A DNA stretch of 64,000 nucleotides from an uncultured Bacteroidales bacterium (GCA_900319105.1 ONND01000010.1:18195-82194); one strand, 5' to 3'; counted from the first letter of the stretch, positions 9,557 through 19,071 are shown. The notes: generated from the letters alone by a model not told the origin. Translations and numbers: made by a program.

Positions 9557-10770
9557 TTCTCATCAGGGATTTTTAATGTAAAGTGCAGCATAATGATTAC
9601 CATAAATATGCAAATGATATTATATGTTTCAAACAATGACATAAGCATCATGATGCATAAACAAGCCAAAGCCCAACGGCTTTTCGTTGTTGAGTTTCTG
9701 AATGTATTTATAATGCTTTCCAAAACAATCATAACGAAAATACCACAGAGCAGTAATCCACCCTGTAACAAATTAAGCATCCAGAAATTGTGCGGACCGC
9801 TACCGCCAATTTTTTCCATCATCCATTCCGGACTTTGTACTCCATAACCAAACCACATACTATTTTGAATGAGATAGGAGGCTTCTTCCCATAGATAGAT
9901 ACGTTCTGTAAACGAGGTGTCTTTTTGCAATGTGTTCTCAATAAATTGGGTAGCAAATTTTAAATTATCAATCGCAAATCCCTGCCATACGATGATATAG
10001 AAAAAGAGAATGTATAATAGCAGATAGATGGTCAAACCTATAGTATAGAGGAGGGGGGAGACCAATTTGTGAAGGAGGAAATAAATAGTGATGGCCACTA
10101 ATCCTACCGTGGATGTCATAGACCCCATTCCATAAACAGTTGCTACACTCACAGCTAATAGTAGCAGTAATCTCCAATAACCTCTTTGATGATGAATAAC
10201 GGTGATTCCCCGAGACATAATGCCAAGCAGGCATACCATACCTGTTTGGTTGTAATTACCGAAAAGGTGTCGACGTGGATCTCCGGTTCCTACCCATTCC
10301 GTATCTGTCCATAAACCATCAGGGAAGATGAGAAACAGAAATGCGTTAGCGTAAATGAGCAGAGAAAGTAACGTGGCTATGAATTCAATTAAAACAATTT
10401 TGTTTGCATCATTAGTAAGCCGAAATACCATTATTAGCAGCCATAAAGTAAGCCACTGATATATAATGGTGAAATGGATGGTGTCAGCTAGTAGGGTGAG
10501 TATAAATAAGGAAGCCCACCAATAATGTATCAAGCGTATAGGTCGTTCAGGAATAGCAACACTCAGCGTTTTGAAATGGAGATGAACAAAGCATACAACA
10601 ACCAACAATTGAAAAGCTTGAATAGCTCTGGTAATAAGGAAAACCAAACCGGACGATGGAACGGAAATGACGTTCAATCCAACAATTAACGCAATTAGAA
10701 AACCGCTTAACAGGAAATTAACTGACGTATGACGTGTATCGGTTGCTATGTCGTATGTGGAGTTAATCAT
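9553..10770 (-). CDS. Wzy-like O-antigen/capsule polymerase (O-antigen ligase family)
   Basis: The product (405 residues from the preferred start) is a polytopic membrane protein with about ten to twelve hydrophobic helices. A large hydrophilic loop carries WEEASYLIQNSMWFGYGVQSPE and GPHNFWMLNLLQGG, resembling the periplasmic loop of the Wzy_C/WaaL-type family. It would polymerise flipped repeat units in the periplasm. An in-frame ATG at 10812 would add 14 hydrophilic residues inside the preceding gene. The ATG at 10770 overlaps the flippase stop by 8 nt and starts closer to the first hydrophobic helix. Polymerase versus ligase cannot be settled by sequence alone. Confidence 0.78.
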   Translation of the reverse strand: MINSTYDIATDTRHTSVNFLLSGFLIALIVGLNVISVPSSGLVFLITRAIQAFQLLVVVCFVHLHFKTLSVAIPERPIRLIHYWWASLFILTLLADTIHFTIIYQWLTLWLLIMVFRLTNDANKIVLIEFIATLLSLLIYANAFLFLIFPDGLWTDTEWVGTGDPRRHLFGNYNQTGMVCLLGIMSRGITVIHHQRGYWRLLLLLAVSVATVYGMGSMTSTVGLVAITIYFLLHKLVSPLLYTIGLTIYLLLYILFFYIIVWQGFAIDNLKFATQFIENTLQKDTSFTERIYLWEEASYLIQNSMWFGYGVQSPEWMMEKIGGSGPHNFWMLNLLQGGLLLCGIFVMIVLESIINTFRNSTTKSRWALACLCIMMLMSLFETYNIICIFMVIIMLHFTLKIPDEK

Positions 10771-12274
10771 GTCTGTGTATATACGAATATATAAATTGTT
10801 GTTCGTTCTCATCGAGACATGTCAACCAAGCGGCAATCCCGCCAAGTAGTACAGAGCCGACTAGAGCTACAAAAAACCTGTAGCCGCTTGTTAGGAAGTG
10901 TTGCGTTGCATAGCATGTTCCGCAAATAACAAGGAAGGGAACGAATATTCGACCAAAAACATTTTTGCAGAAGGTAGCAATATTCAATCCGGCAATGCTT
11001 TTCAATAAAGGTAAACGGAGGAGAGAGCCAACAAACTCCACCACAGCATAACTTACAAGCGCCTCAGAGGCGGACAAATGCAGTTTTATACATGCCCAAA
11101 TAGCTACCAACGTTAAAAGTTTAGTAGTATAGAAGACGAGTGTATATGTTTTTAAATTTCCAATCGCCTGAATAGCAGAAGTGAGTCCGATAGATAATTG
11201 GTCGCATAGAGCGGCTATGAGTGTTATTTGGCAGAAAGCAACAGCATGTTCCGGTACTTCTCCCAGCCACCATCGTAAGATGGTCTCCATTTCAAATATA
11301 AGAGGAACGGACACCATGGATAATAACAAGAAGGCATATTTGCTTTCATACTCCGCCATTCGCATCATAAGAGAACGGTTTTTTGCTCCTTCTGCTTTGA
11401 CCAGTTGTGGATTGATGGCGTTAATAATGGATGAGGAAACGAATGCAACGGAACCAGACACTTGCGTTGCGATTCCGTATGCAGCATTAATAATGGCGCC
11501 GAAGAACAAGTTTAATACAACAGCTATGCCTTGGTTACGGGCCACAATACAACCGGAAGAGTATAATGTCCAGCCGGCAAAAGTTGATAGTTCTCTAACT
11601 GTCGAATTATCCCATTCTTTGAAATGCGGGAAGTGAAATTCCGGGAACTTTTTGCTGGCAAATATTGTCAAGGCAAGTAGATTAATAATCTGGATGCTCA
11701 GCATGAGAGCCGCGTATAGTATCAACCTATCTGACGAAGCAAATAGCAATAGCCAAGCGAAAAGAAGTTTCAATAAGCCGTCCAATACATCAATGCAAGA
11801 GATATATACGATATTTTCTTTGGCGATAAACAGTGCACGGATGGGAGCCAGTATAATGGAAACGAAGAACATGATAGAGGTGATGACATAGACCAAGGAG
11901 GCAGCCTCTAACCGGTTCTCCGGTATATTAAGCCCATAATAAATGACGGGATAGCATAATGCAAGTATGATTGCTACTAATCCGGCGCCAATAACAATAT
12001 GGAGCAATAAACTGTTGCTAAAAATGCTATGTATCTTATCTTGTTGTCCTTGTCCGTTGTAAAATGAAATATATCGCTGGGTGGTGATGACAGACGCATT
12101 CGTTAAAAACGCAAACATCGTAATGACACCTGCCACAAGGAAATAAACTCCAAAATCCGTTTGCCCTAAAGCAGCCAGCACAAAGCGCGTGGAAAACAAG
12201 GCCAGAAACGTATTTATCAGAGTCCGGATATATTGCGCAGCCGTATTTACTATGATGCGTTGTGAATTAGTCAT
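10763..12274 (-). CDS. Polysaccharide flippase, Wzx/MATE-like
   Basis: The protein (503 residues from MTNSQRIIVNTAAQYIRT) has about twelve to fourteen transmembrane helices and the pattern of the MOP/polysaccharide-transport superfamily that flips undecaprenyl-linked repeat units across the inner membrane. An in-frame ATG at 12394 would add 40 Pro/Ser-rich residues but lies deep inside the ugd gene in another frame. The ATG at 12274 is 10 nt after the ugd stop and fits family N-termini. Gene order ugd-wzx-wzy-glycosyltransferases is the usual Wzx/Wzy-dependent cluster. Confidence 0.85.
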   Translation of the reverse strand: MTNSQRIIVNTAAQYIRTLINTFLALFSTRFVLAALGQTDFGVYFLVAGVITMFAFLTNASVITTQRYISFYNGQGQQDKIHSIFSNSLLLHIVIGAGLVAIILALCYPVIYYGLNIPENRLEAASLVYVITSIMFFVSIILAPIRALFIAKENIVYISCIDVLDGLLKLLFAWLLLFASSDRLILYAALMLSIQIINLLALTIFASKKFPEFHFPHFKEWDNSTVRELSTFAGWTLYSSGCIVARNQGIAVVLNLFFGAIINAAYGIATQVSGSVAFVSSSIINAINPQLVKAEGAKNRSLMMRMAEYESKYAFLLLSMVSVPLIFEMETILRWWLGEVPEHAVAFCQITLIAALCDQLSIGLTSAIQAIGNLKTYTLVFYTTKLLTLVAIWACIKLHLSASEALVSYAVVEFVGSLLRLPLLKSIAGLNIATFCKNVFGRIFVPFLVICGTCYATQHFLTSGYRFFVALVGSVLLGGIAAWLTCLDENEQQFIYSYIHRHD

Positions 12275-12284
12275 CCTCTTTTTA

Positions 12285-13553
12285 TTAGTCTCTTCTGAAA
12301 ATATCGCGGGTGTACACTTTGGCGGCAACGTCGTCAAGGACGGGGTCGTAACGATTGGCGATGATGGCTTGGCTGCGGCTCTTGAAGGCGGCAAGATCGT
12401 TCACTACGAGAGAGCCGAAGAAGGTTGAGTTGTCCGGCAGAGTGGGCTCGTAGATGATGACTTGCGCACCTTTCGCTTTCACGCGCTTCATGATGCCTTG
12501 GATGGAGGACTGACGAAAATTGTCGCTGTTCGATTTCATCGTCAGGCGATAGACGCCGATAACACAAGGATGCTCCTCGGCGGCGTTGAACTGACCGTTA
12601 TGGTAGTAGTCATAGTAGCCTGCTTTCGCCAGAACGCGGTCGGCGATGAAATCCTTACGGGTTCGGTTGCTCTCCACGATTGCTTCGATGAGGTTCTCCG
12701 GCACGTCCTGATAGTTCGCCAGCAGTTGCTTGGTATCTTTCGGCAGGCAGTAGCCGCCATAACCGAACGACGGGTTGTTGTAGTGCGTTCCGATACGCGG
12801 GTCGAGGCACACGCCGTCAATGATGTCCTGCGTGTTCAGACCTTTCATCTCCGCGTAGGTGTCGAGCTCGTTGAAGTAGCTCACGCGCAACGCCAGATAG
12901 GTGTTGGCAAACAACTTGACCGCTTCGGCTTCGGTAGTGCCCATGATACGCACCTCTATGTCCTGCTTGATAGCACCTTCTTTGAGCAGCATAGCGAATC
13001 GTTCCGCTGCGGCTGTCAAGGTGGGATCGCTGAGGCTCGTACCGACGATGATACGAGAGGGGTAGAGGTTGTCGTACAGCGCTTTGCTCTCGCGCAGGAA
13101 CTCCGGCGAGAAAAGGATGTGCTCGCAGTTGTATTTCTTGCGAACGGACTCGGTGTAGCCGACGGGAATGGTGGACTTGATGACCATGATCGCTTGCGGG
13201 TTGACGCGGAGGACGGTCTCAATGACGTTCTCCACTGCCGAAGTGTCAAAATAATTCCGCTGGCTGTCGTAGTTCGTCGGTGCGGCTATAACGACATACT
13301 CCGCATCCTTGTACGCCGCCTCGGCATCCACTGTCGCCGTGAGGTCCAAAAAACTCCCTTGTCCCTTGTCCCTTGTCTCTTTGTCCTTTTCGAGGTATTT
13401 CTCGATATACTCGTCTTGGATGGGCGAACGGCGGGAGTTGATCATCTCCACTTTCTCGGGGATGATGTCCACCGCCGTCACCTTATTATGCTGGGCGAGT
13501 AGGGTTGCGATACTCAACCCTACGTAACCCGTTCCTGCTACTGCAATCTTCAT
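12285..13553 (-). CDS. ugd: UDP-glucose 6-dehydrogenase
   Basis: The 422-residue protein oxidises UDP-glucose to UDP-glucuronate for the surface polysaccharide. It has the NAD-binding GTGYVGLS (7-14), the central STIPVGYTE segment and the catalytic-cysteine motif [11 protein letters not shown] (Cys near 266), followed by the C-terminal UDP-binding domain. Length is normal. An unusual stretch [14 protein letters not shown] near residues 55-68 is encoded by a heptameric direct repeat (13356-13390), so a repeat array has been accepted in frame in a surface loop. It follows the shorter paralogue at 13556 with 2 nt between them. Confidence 0.93.
   Translation of the reverse strand: MKIAVAGTGYVGLSIATLLAQHNKVTAVDIIPEKVEMINSRRSPIQDEYIEKYLEKDKETRDKGQGSFLDLTATVDAEAAYKDAEYVVIAAPTNYDSQRNYFDTSAVENVIETVLRVNPQAIMVIKSTIPVGYTESVRKKYNCEHILFSPEFLRESKALYDNLYPSRIIVGTSLSDPTLTAAAERFAMLLKEGAIKQDIEVRIMGTTEAEAVKLFANTYLALRVSYFNELDTYAEMKGLNTQDIIDGVCLDPRIGTHYNNPSFGYGGYCLPKDTKQLLANYQDVPENLIEAIVESNRTRKDFIADRVLAKAGYYDYYHNGQFNAAEEHPCVIGVYRLTMKSNSDNFRQSSIQGIMKRVKAKGAQVIIYEPTLPDNSTFFGSLVVNDLAAFKSRSQAIIANRYDPVLDDVAAKVYTRDIFRRD
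13356..13390. repeat. Heptamer array inside ugd
   Basis: Three identical CCCTTGT units are followed by CTCTTTG and TCCTTTT. All keep a strict 7-bp period and are translated on the minus strand as part of [11 protein letters not shown]. Confidence 0.85.
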
Positions 13554-13555
13554 GA

Positions 13556-14311
13556 TTAAATTTTTTCTTCGAATCCACGGAAGTGGACATTGAGTTCATG
13601 TAAGTGTTCCAACAGTGTTCCTAAAGAGGTACCTTCTGTCATTTTTGCGAAAGCATTCACGTCTTTCGGGAAACACTTGCCGCCGTAGCCGTACTTGCCG
13701 TCCGGACCCGGTACATACGTGTGCGTGTCGTTGATATAACCCGACAGCAGTATACCCGTGTGTACTTTGCGCCAGTCGGCACCCATCTTCTCGCAGTACT
13801 CCTTGCAGGCATTGAAATACGTCACTTTGTACGCGCCGAACACATTGTGCATGTATTTGGTCAACTCTGCTTCCAACGGACTCATTACCGTAAATTTCTT
13901 GCCCACGAAGATTTTTGTCAGCAGGTCCTGTGCGCCTGTGAAGACCATCGTCTGTTTGTTGAAGTCCTCGATGAACGTGCGTTCGGTCAGGAACTCGGGC
14001 ATGTAATACACGTTGTGACCCGTCTCTTTGGTTAACATCGCACTCGAGCCCGGCAGGATAGTCGTGCGCACGAAGACCGGTACGTCCGGCAGGTTCTTAA
14101 TCAACTCTTTCATCAGCCGCAAGTCCTGCGTGCCGTCTTCTTCCGTCGGTACGTGAATCTGCAGAAACGCGATGTCGATGTCGCTCAGATCATCATTGTA
14201 ACCCTTGTATGGGTCACTAATAAAAAGTTTGCACTCAGGGTTGTTGTTCTCCAACCAGTTTTTGAGGGCTCCTCCCACGAAGCCGCATCCGATAATTCCA
14301 ACTTTAATCAT
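13556..14311 (-). CDS. Short UDP-glucose/GDP-mannose dehydrogenase-family protein lacking the C-terminal domain
   Basis: The 251-residue product begins [14 protein letters not shown], a Rossmann NAD site. It keeps the central dimerisation helices ([18 protein letters not shown]) and a catalytic-cysteine-like motif [15 protein letters not shown] near 208-222. It stops soon after and so lacks the C-terminal UDP-binding domain of the 422-residue ugd product next door. It is the first gene behind the operon promoter. It may be a compact dehydrogenase with a different sugar substrate or a regulatory or partner subunit. The intact cysteine motif argues against simple decay. Confidence 0.75.
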   Translation of the reverse strand: MIKVGIIGCGFVGGALKNWLENNNPECKLFISDPYKGYNDDLSDIDIAFLQIHVPTEEDGTQDLRLMKELIKNLPDVPVFVRTTILPGSSAMLTKETGHNVYYMPEFLTERTFIEDFNKQTMVFTGAQDLLTKIFVGKKFTVMSPLEAELTKYMHNVFGAYKVTYFNACKEYCEKMGADWRKVHTGILLSGYINDTHTYVPGPDGKYGYGGKCFPKDVNAFAKMTEGTSLGTLLEHLHELNVHFRGFEEKI

Positions 14312-14442
14312 TTTTTTTATTGTTTTTTGTTATTGATATCTCCTTAATTGTCTTTTTGTCTTTACTCTGTCAGGCGTAGCCGGTCTGTCAGCGTTAGCGG
14401 TCTTTACTCTGTCAGCGCAGCGGTCTTCCTACAAAAAGCCTG
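14312..14442 (-). other. Leader of the polysaccharide operon with repeated GC-rich units
   Basis: About 130 nt separate the promoter -7 box from the first start codon. The leader contains three related units (CTGTCAGGCGTAGCCGGT at 14367, CTGTCAGCGTTAGCGGTC at 14385, CTGTCAGCGCAGCGGTC at 14409). An A/T-rich stretch just before the ATG follows. No riboswitch was recognised. Confidence 0.5.
14367..14430. repeat. Three-copy CTGTCAGCGnAGCGGTC repeat in an operon leader
   Basis: Units begin at 14367, 14385 and 14409 and share CTGTCAG(C)G..AGC(C)GGTC, partly followed by TTTACT. They resemble the GCGCAGCGGTCTTT units seen over signal-peptide codons near 36.7 and 43.9 kb, suggesting one dispersed family. 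Confidence 0.65.
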
Positions 14443-14473
14443 CAAAGATACAAAAAATATTTTATATACGCAA
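14443..14473 (-). promoter_or_regulatory. Bacteroidota-type promoter for the polysaccharide-ftsY-aspA operon
   Basis: On the minus strand TTG (14473-14471) is followed after exactly 20 nt by TATCTTTG (14450-14443), matching the -33/-7 consensus of the Bacteroidota primary sigma factor. No comparable promoter was seen inside the twelve tightly spaced downstream genes. Confidence 0.85.
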
Positions 14474-14598
14474 GTGCGCGCGCGTTTTTTTATAAAAAAG
14501 TGATTTTTCTTCTCTTTTTTAATCCAAAAATACCATCAAAAACAGTATATATACATAGTATATATACTATATTGTATTTAAAAGTTAAAAACTATAAT

Positions 14599-14651
14599 TT
14601 AGTGCGTGATTAGTGCGTGATAAGTGCGTGATAAGTGCGTCATTAGTACGA
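14599..14651. repeat. 11-bp tandem iterons upstream of the DUF2723 gene promoter
   Basis: Units TTAGTGCGTGA (14599), TTAGTGCGTGA (14610), TAAGTGCGTGA (14621), TAAGTGCGTCA (14632) and a degenerate TTAGTACGA (14643) repeat about once per helical turn, ending 40 bp before the -33 box. They could be a same-face protein binding array. Confidence 0.8.
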
Positions 14652-14691
14652 AATTATAGGTAGAATATAAGTGTATTTTCTTGCTTATCAT

Positions 14692-14722
14692 TTGTGTATA
14701 TCATTTTTTTTTTGTACCTTTG
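14692..14722 (+). promoter_or_regulatory. Bacteroidota-type promoter for the DUF2723-cobW-pnuC operon
   Basis: TTG at 14692-14694 and TACCTTTG at 14715-14722 are separated by 20 nt containing an A/T-rich spacer. The first gene starts at 14807. Confidence 0.88.
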
Positions 14723-14806
14723 CGCCGATTTTGCCCTAATCCGGCCTAATCATGCCTGAAGCGGCCTGTTGATATACCGCAAATAAAACAAAAAATAACA
14801 ATAAAA

Positions 14807-17800
14807 ATGAAACAATTTAAACTTTGGAATACGCTTTGCGGATGGGTGGTATTTGCCATCGCAGCGGCAACGTATCTCCTTACGATGGAGCCCACCGCTT
14901 CCTTCTGGGATTGCGGCGAGTTCATCTCCAGCGCCTGGAAATTGGACGTTGGACACCCGCCCGGAGCACCGTTCTTCATGCTCATGGGCCATTTCTTTAG
15001 TCTGTTTGCGTCTGACACAGCGCACGTAGCCATGTGCGTGAATGCGCTGTCAGCACTCGCGAGTGCGTTCACGATCCTCTTCCTTTTCTGGACGATCACA
15101 GCGCTGGCGAGGAAGTTAGTAAAACCCCTCCCGACCTCCACACAAGGGGAGGAGAAGAATTCGCTGTGGGCGGATTTGGGCATTCTCGGAGCAGGGACAG
15201 TAGGTGCGCTGGCATACACGTTCAGCGACACGTTCTGGTTCTCCGCCGTCGAGGGTGAGGTGTATGCCTCGTCGTCGCTCTTCACCGCCGTCGTGTTCTG
15301 GCTCATCCTCAAATGGGACGAACAGGCGGACGAGGAAGGATCGGACAAGTGGCTTATCCTTATCATGTACCTCATGGGCCTCAGTATTGGTGTCCACCTG
15401 CTGAACTTGCTGACCATCCCTGCCATCGGACTCGTTTATTACTTCCGTAAATACGAATTCAGCTGGAAGGGACTTATCTATGCGTTCCTCGCTTCGTGTG
15501 CGGTTCTGCTGGTTATCCTGTATGGTATCATTCCGGGCGTACCTACCTTGATCGGTTGGTTCGAACTGGCGTTCGTCAACGGCCTCGGTTGTCCGTTCAA
15601 TACGGGTCTCGCGGTGTCGATCGTGCTCATCGTCGGTTTCCTGGTGTGGGCTATATGGTACACGCGCAAGAAAGAGTGGCGCTGGGCGAACACGGCAGCA
15701 ATCATGGTGGCGATGATCCTTATCGGTTACAGTTCGTACGCTGCACTCGTCATCCGTTCGAATGCGGACACTCCGATGGACCAGAACAGCCCGGATAATG
15801 TGTTCTCCCTCAAGTACTACCTCAACCGCGAGCAGTACGGCGACCGTCCGCTTTTCTACGGACAGACCTACAACGCGCCCGTAGAACTGGAGATCAAGGG
15901 TAATATGTGCATCCCGGTGGAGAACATAGGCCATGCGCAGTACGCTCCGGCTCCGAAAGTGGAGGGCGAGAAAGACCATTACGTCGTAACCGGACATAAG
16001 ACCAGCTACAAATTTATGCCGCAGTTCTGCATGCTCTTCCCGCGTATGTATTCGTCGCAGGGCAGCCATGTGCAGGCTTACAAAGAGTGGGCGAACGTCA
16101 AAGGCAAACGCGTCAAATATGACTATTGCGGTCAGACCAAGACGGACTACTGCCCGACTTTCGGCGAGAACCTGCGTTTCTTCTTCCGCTACCAGGTGAA
16201 CTTCATGTACTGGCGCTATTTCATGTGGAATTTCGTTGGTCGTCAGAATGACCTGCAGTCGTACGGCGAGATCACCAAGGGTAATTGGATCTCGGGTATT
16301 CCGTTCATCGATAACGCCATGCTTGGCGATCAGGACCTGCTGCCGACCGAACTGAAGGAGAATAAGGGCCATAACGTCTATTATTTCCTGCCGTTGCTGC
16401 TCGGCCTCATCGGTATTGTATGGCAAGTGTCGAAGCGTGACAAGGACGGCAAGGCAGAGGGTTGGAAGAACTTCACCCTGACGTTCCTGCTGTTCTTCCT
16501 CACGGGTCTGGCGATCGTGATGTACCTCAACCAGACGCCTTACCAGCCGCGTGAACGAGACTACGCGTATGCAGGTTCGTTCTATGCGTTCTGTATCTGG
16601 ATCGGTCTGGGCGTTTTGGCATTGATTGATTGGATCAATGGACAATGGACAAAGGACAAAGGACAATGGATTAAAAATACCATAGCTGTTGTTGTTTCTG
16701 TTGTTTGCCTCGGAGTGCCGGCGCTGATGGCATCGCAGAACTGGGACGATCACGACCGCTCGCAGCGGTACTCCTGCCGTGACTTCGGCGCGAACTACCT
16801 CAAGTCCTGCGAGTCGCAAGCGATCCTCTTCTCCAACGGCGATAACGATACCTTCCCCCTCTGGTACAATCAGGAAGTAGAGGAGGTCGGCACGGATATC
16901 CGTGTATGTAACCTCTCGTACCTGCAGACCGATTGGTATATCTCGCAGATGAAGCGTCCGTACTACGAATCCAAAGCACTTCCTATCTCCTGGGAGTACA
17001 AGGATTTCATGCCGGGTAAGAATGAGATCGCCCGCGTCGATAACCGTCTTGGTCAGCCCATCAGCGTAGAGAAAGCCTTCAACTTCCTCTGCTCGGAGGA
17101 CTCCCGAACGAAGACCCGCGAAGGCGATAACTACATCCCCTCCGACCAACTCTATATCGAGACGCCGGCCGGCGAACAGATACTCTTTAAAAAGAAGCGC
17201 ATGTACACGCGCTCGGAGATGATGATCATGGAGATGCTCTCTACCAATAAATGGCAGCGACCCATCTATTTCTGCGCGACCGTGGGTAATGACTATTACC
17301 TCGGCCTTGAGCCCTACATGGAACTCACAGGCCTCGCTTATCAGATCACTCCGACCCGTAGCCGCGACGGACAGCCGCGCGTCAACACGGAGAAGATGTA
17401 CGATAACATGATGCATAAGTTCCAGTTCGGTAACATGAACATCCCGGGTATCTATATCGACGAGAACCTGATGCGTATGTGCCGCACCCATCGTATGATG
17501 TTTGCCCAGCTCGCGGAACAACTGCTGCGCGAGAACCAACGCGACAAAGCGCTCGAAGTACTCGACTATGCCGAGGAACAACTGCCGGGCTATAACATCT
17601 CCTACGACTATACTTCGGCGTCTATGGCTTCGATGTATTTCGCACTGGGTGAGAAAGAGAAAGCCGAAGCAATCATGGAGAAGGTGGCGCAGAGCTGCGT
17701 TGAGTACCTGCGTTTTGCTGCCTCCCTCAATCGCGCGCAGAAGCGTTCGCTTGAGTCCTCCACAGGCCGTGAGGCGGCTATCCTCGGATACGTGCTGCAG

Positions 17801-17872
17801 TCCTGCGAACGCAACGGCGCGAACGACATCGTTGATAAATACTATCAGGACTATGCGACGTACGCTAAATAA
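14807..17872 (+). CDS. DUF2723 membrane glycosyltransferase (GT117, protein O-mannosyltransferase-like)
   Basis: The 1021-residue protein begins with the DUF2723 hallmark: LTMEPTASFWDCGEFISSAWKL near residues 25-46, then HPPGAPFFMLMGHFF. About ten or more membrane helices follow in the first 650 residues, then a soluble C-terminal region with TPR-like helices. The family is typical of Bacteroidota and is believed to transfer sugars from a lipid donor to exported proteins. Two repeat insertions are translated in frame: a palindromic CCTCCC/GGGAGG unit giving KPLPTSTQGEEKN near 105-117, and a heptamer array giving NGQWTKDKGQWIKN near 610-623. It is the first gene of a plus-strand operon. Confidence 0.9.
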   Translation: MKQFKLWNTLCGWVVFAIAAATYLLTMEPTASFWDCGEFISSAWKLDVGHPPGAPFFMLMGHFFSLFASDTAHVAMCVNALSALASAFTILFLFWTITALARKLVKPLPTSTQGEEKNSLWADLGILGAGTVGALAYTFSDTFWFSAVEGEVYASSSLFTAVVFWLILKWDEQADEEGSDKWLILIMYLMGLSIGVHLLNLLTIPAIGLVYYFRKYEFSWKGLIYAFLASCAVLLVILYGIIPGVPTLIGWFELAFVNGLGCPFNTGLAVSIVLIVGFLVWAIWYTRKKEWRWANTAAIMVAMILIGYSSYAALVIRSNADTPMDQNSPDNVFSLKYYLNREQYGDRPLFYGQTYNAPVELEIKGNMCIPVENIGHAQYAPAPKVEGEKDHYVVTGHKTSYKFMPQFCMLFPRMYSSQGSHVQAYKEWANVKGKRVKYDYCGQTKTDYCPTFGENLRFFFRYQVNFMYWRYFMWNFVGRQNDLQSYGEITKGNWISGIPFIDNAMLGDQDLLPTELKENKGHNVYYFLPLLLGLIGIVWQVSKRDKDGKAEGWKNFTLTFLLFFLTGLAIVMYLNQTPYQPRERDYAYAGSFYAFCIWIGLGVLALIDWINGQWTKDKGQWIKNTIAVVVSVVCLGVPALMASQNWDDHDRSQRYSCRDFGANYLKSCESQAILFSNGDNDTFPLWYNQEVEEVGTDIRVCNLSYLQTDWYISQMKRPYYESKALPISWEYKDFMPGKNEIARVDNRLGQPISVEKAFNFLCSEDSRTKTREGDNYIPSDQLYIETPAGEQILFKKKRMYTRSEMMIMEMLSTNKWQRPIYFCATVGNDYYLGLEPYMELTGLAYQITPTRSRDGQPRVNTEKMYDNMMHKFQFGNMNIPGIYIDENLMRMCRTHRMMFAQLAEQLLRENQRDKALEVLDYAEEQLPGYNISYDYTSASMASMYFALGEKEKAEAIMEKVAQSCVEYLRFAASLNRAQKRSLESSTGREAAILGYVLQSCERNGANDIVDKYYQDYATYAK
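15123..15154. repeat. Palindromic CCTCCCGACC...GGGGAGG unit inside the DUF2723 gene
   Basis: ACCCCTCCCGACCTCC followed by AAGGGGAGGAG forms an inverted repeat that is read in frame as PLPTSTQGEE. A related unit is inside the DUF1015 gene at 52386-52419. Confidence 0.7.
16636..16670. repeat. Heptamer array inside the DUF2723 gene
   Basis: Five consecutive 7-bp units read CAATGGA, CAATGGA, CAAAGGA, CAAAGGA, CAATGGA. They are translated as part of GQWTKDKGQW, in a loop between membrane segments. Confidence 0.9.
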
Positions 17873-17892
17873 CAAACAACAAACTACAAATG
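17872..17892. repeat. Short heptamer array over the cobW start codon
   Basis: ACAAACA, ACAAACT and ACAAATG follow one another at 17872-17892. The ATG of the next gene (17890) is the end of the third unit. Confidence 0.6.
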
Positions 17893-19071
17893 ACAACAAT
17901 TAATAAAATACCTGTATTATTAATCACCGGTTATCTGGGGAGCGGAAAGACGACGCTTCTGAACCGCATCCTCACGAACGAGAAAGGTATTCGCTTCGCC
18001 GTTATCGTCAATGATATCGGCGAGGTGAATATCGATGCCTCGCTTATTCAGCAGGGCGGGGTAGTGAGCCAGCAGGACGATTCGCTGGTGGCGCTGCAGA
18101 ACGGCTGTATCTGCTGTACGCTCAAGATGGACTTGATTCAGCAATTGCACGACCTCGTGGCGCAACACGCGTACGACTACATCGTTATCGAGGCATCGGG
18201 AATCTGTGAACCTGCGCCGATCGCACAAACGATCTGTTCATACGCCCAGATGGTTCCTGCTTTTGCGCAGGACGGTCTGCCGGTTATCGATTGTATCTGC
18301 TCCGTGGTCGATGCCCTTCGTCTGCGTGACGAGTTCGACGGCGGAGACGCTTTGGCGCACTACGTGCCGAAAGAAGAAGATCTCGCAGCCCTCGTTATCG
18401 AGCAGATCGAGTTCAGCAACATTGTACTGCTGAATAAGGCCTCCGAGGTAAGCGAAGAAGAGCTGGCGCGTATCAAATCCATTATTCGCGCTATCCAACC
18501 CACCGCCGAGATCATCGAGACCAACTACTGCGATGTGGACTTCGACAAGATCCTCCACACACGAATGTTTGACTTTGACCGTACCGCTACGTCGGCGGCT
18601 TGGATACAAGAGGTGGAGGACGCCAGCCATCATCATGACCATGATGACGATGACGACGATGATGATGACCATGATCATGAGCATGGAGACCATGATCACT
18701 TGGCGGAGTTCGGTATCGAGACTTATGTCTATTATGCCCGCAAGCCGTTTGACCTTGGCATGTTCGATGAGTTCGTTGCTGCCCATTGGCCGAAAAACGT
18801 GATCCGCTGCAAAGGAATGTGTTATTTCGCGGAAGAGTACGACATGTGCTATCTCTTTGAGCAGGCAGGCAAGCAGTTTAACCTCCGTAAGGCAGGCGAA
18901 TGGTTTGCTACGATGCCCAAGGAGGAGTTGATGCAACTCATGGCGGATGATGCACAGCTCCGCAAAGATTGGGACGACCAGTACGGCGACCGGATGCAGA
19001 AACTGGTCTTCATCGGGCAGCACTTGGATATACCCGCCCTCAAACAAGCACTCGATAACTGCCTGCAATGA
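17890..19071 (+). CDS. CobW/COG0523-family GTP-binding zinc metallochaperone
   Basis: This 393-residue G3E GTPase has Walker A GYLGSGKT (14-21), the hallmark metal-binding CICC (73-76) and a C-terminal CobW_C domain. A His/Asp-rich metal-sponge loop (HHHDHDDDDD and HDHEHGDHDH) lies near 247-270. COG0523 proteins deliver zinc, or sometimes cobalt, to client metalloenzymes at the cost of GTP. The His-rich loop favours zinc or nickel handling. It is 17 nt after the DUF2723 gene and overlaps the following lipoprotein gene by 4 nt. No Zur box was recognised. Confidence 0.92.
   Translation: MTTINKIPVLLITGYLGSGKTTLLNRILTNEKGIRFAVIVNDIGEVNIDASLIQQGGVVSQQDDSLVALQNGCICCTLKMDLIQQLHDLVAQHAYDYIVIEASGICEPAPIAQTICSYAQMVPAFAQDGLPVIDCICSVVDALRLRDEFDGGDALAHYVPKEEDLAALVIEQIEFSNIVLLNKASEVSEEELARIKSIIRAIQPTAEIIETNYCDVDFDKILHTRMFDFDRTATSAAWIQEVEDASHHHDHDDDDDDDDDHDHEHGDHDHLAEFGIETYVYYARKPFDLGMFDEFVAAHWPKNVIRCKGMCYFAEEYDMCYLFEQAGKQFNLRKAGEWFATMPKEELMQLMADDAQLRKDWDDQYGDRMQKLVFIGQHLDIPALKQALDNCLQ

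Noticed and set aside
12462-13502. 346-codon plus-strand frame opposite ugd
   Set aside because: Antisense shadow of a gene with intact catalytic motifs; no promoter or family pattern.
15116-17899. 927-codon open frame on the minus strand opposite the DUF2723 gene
   Set aside because: The plus strand encodes a clear DUF2723 protein over the same DNA. The antisense product is Arg/His/Val-rich without domains, as expected from the codon bias of the real gene.
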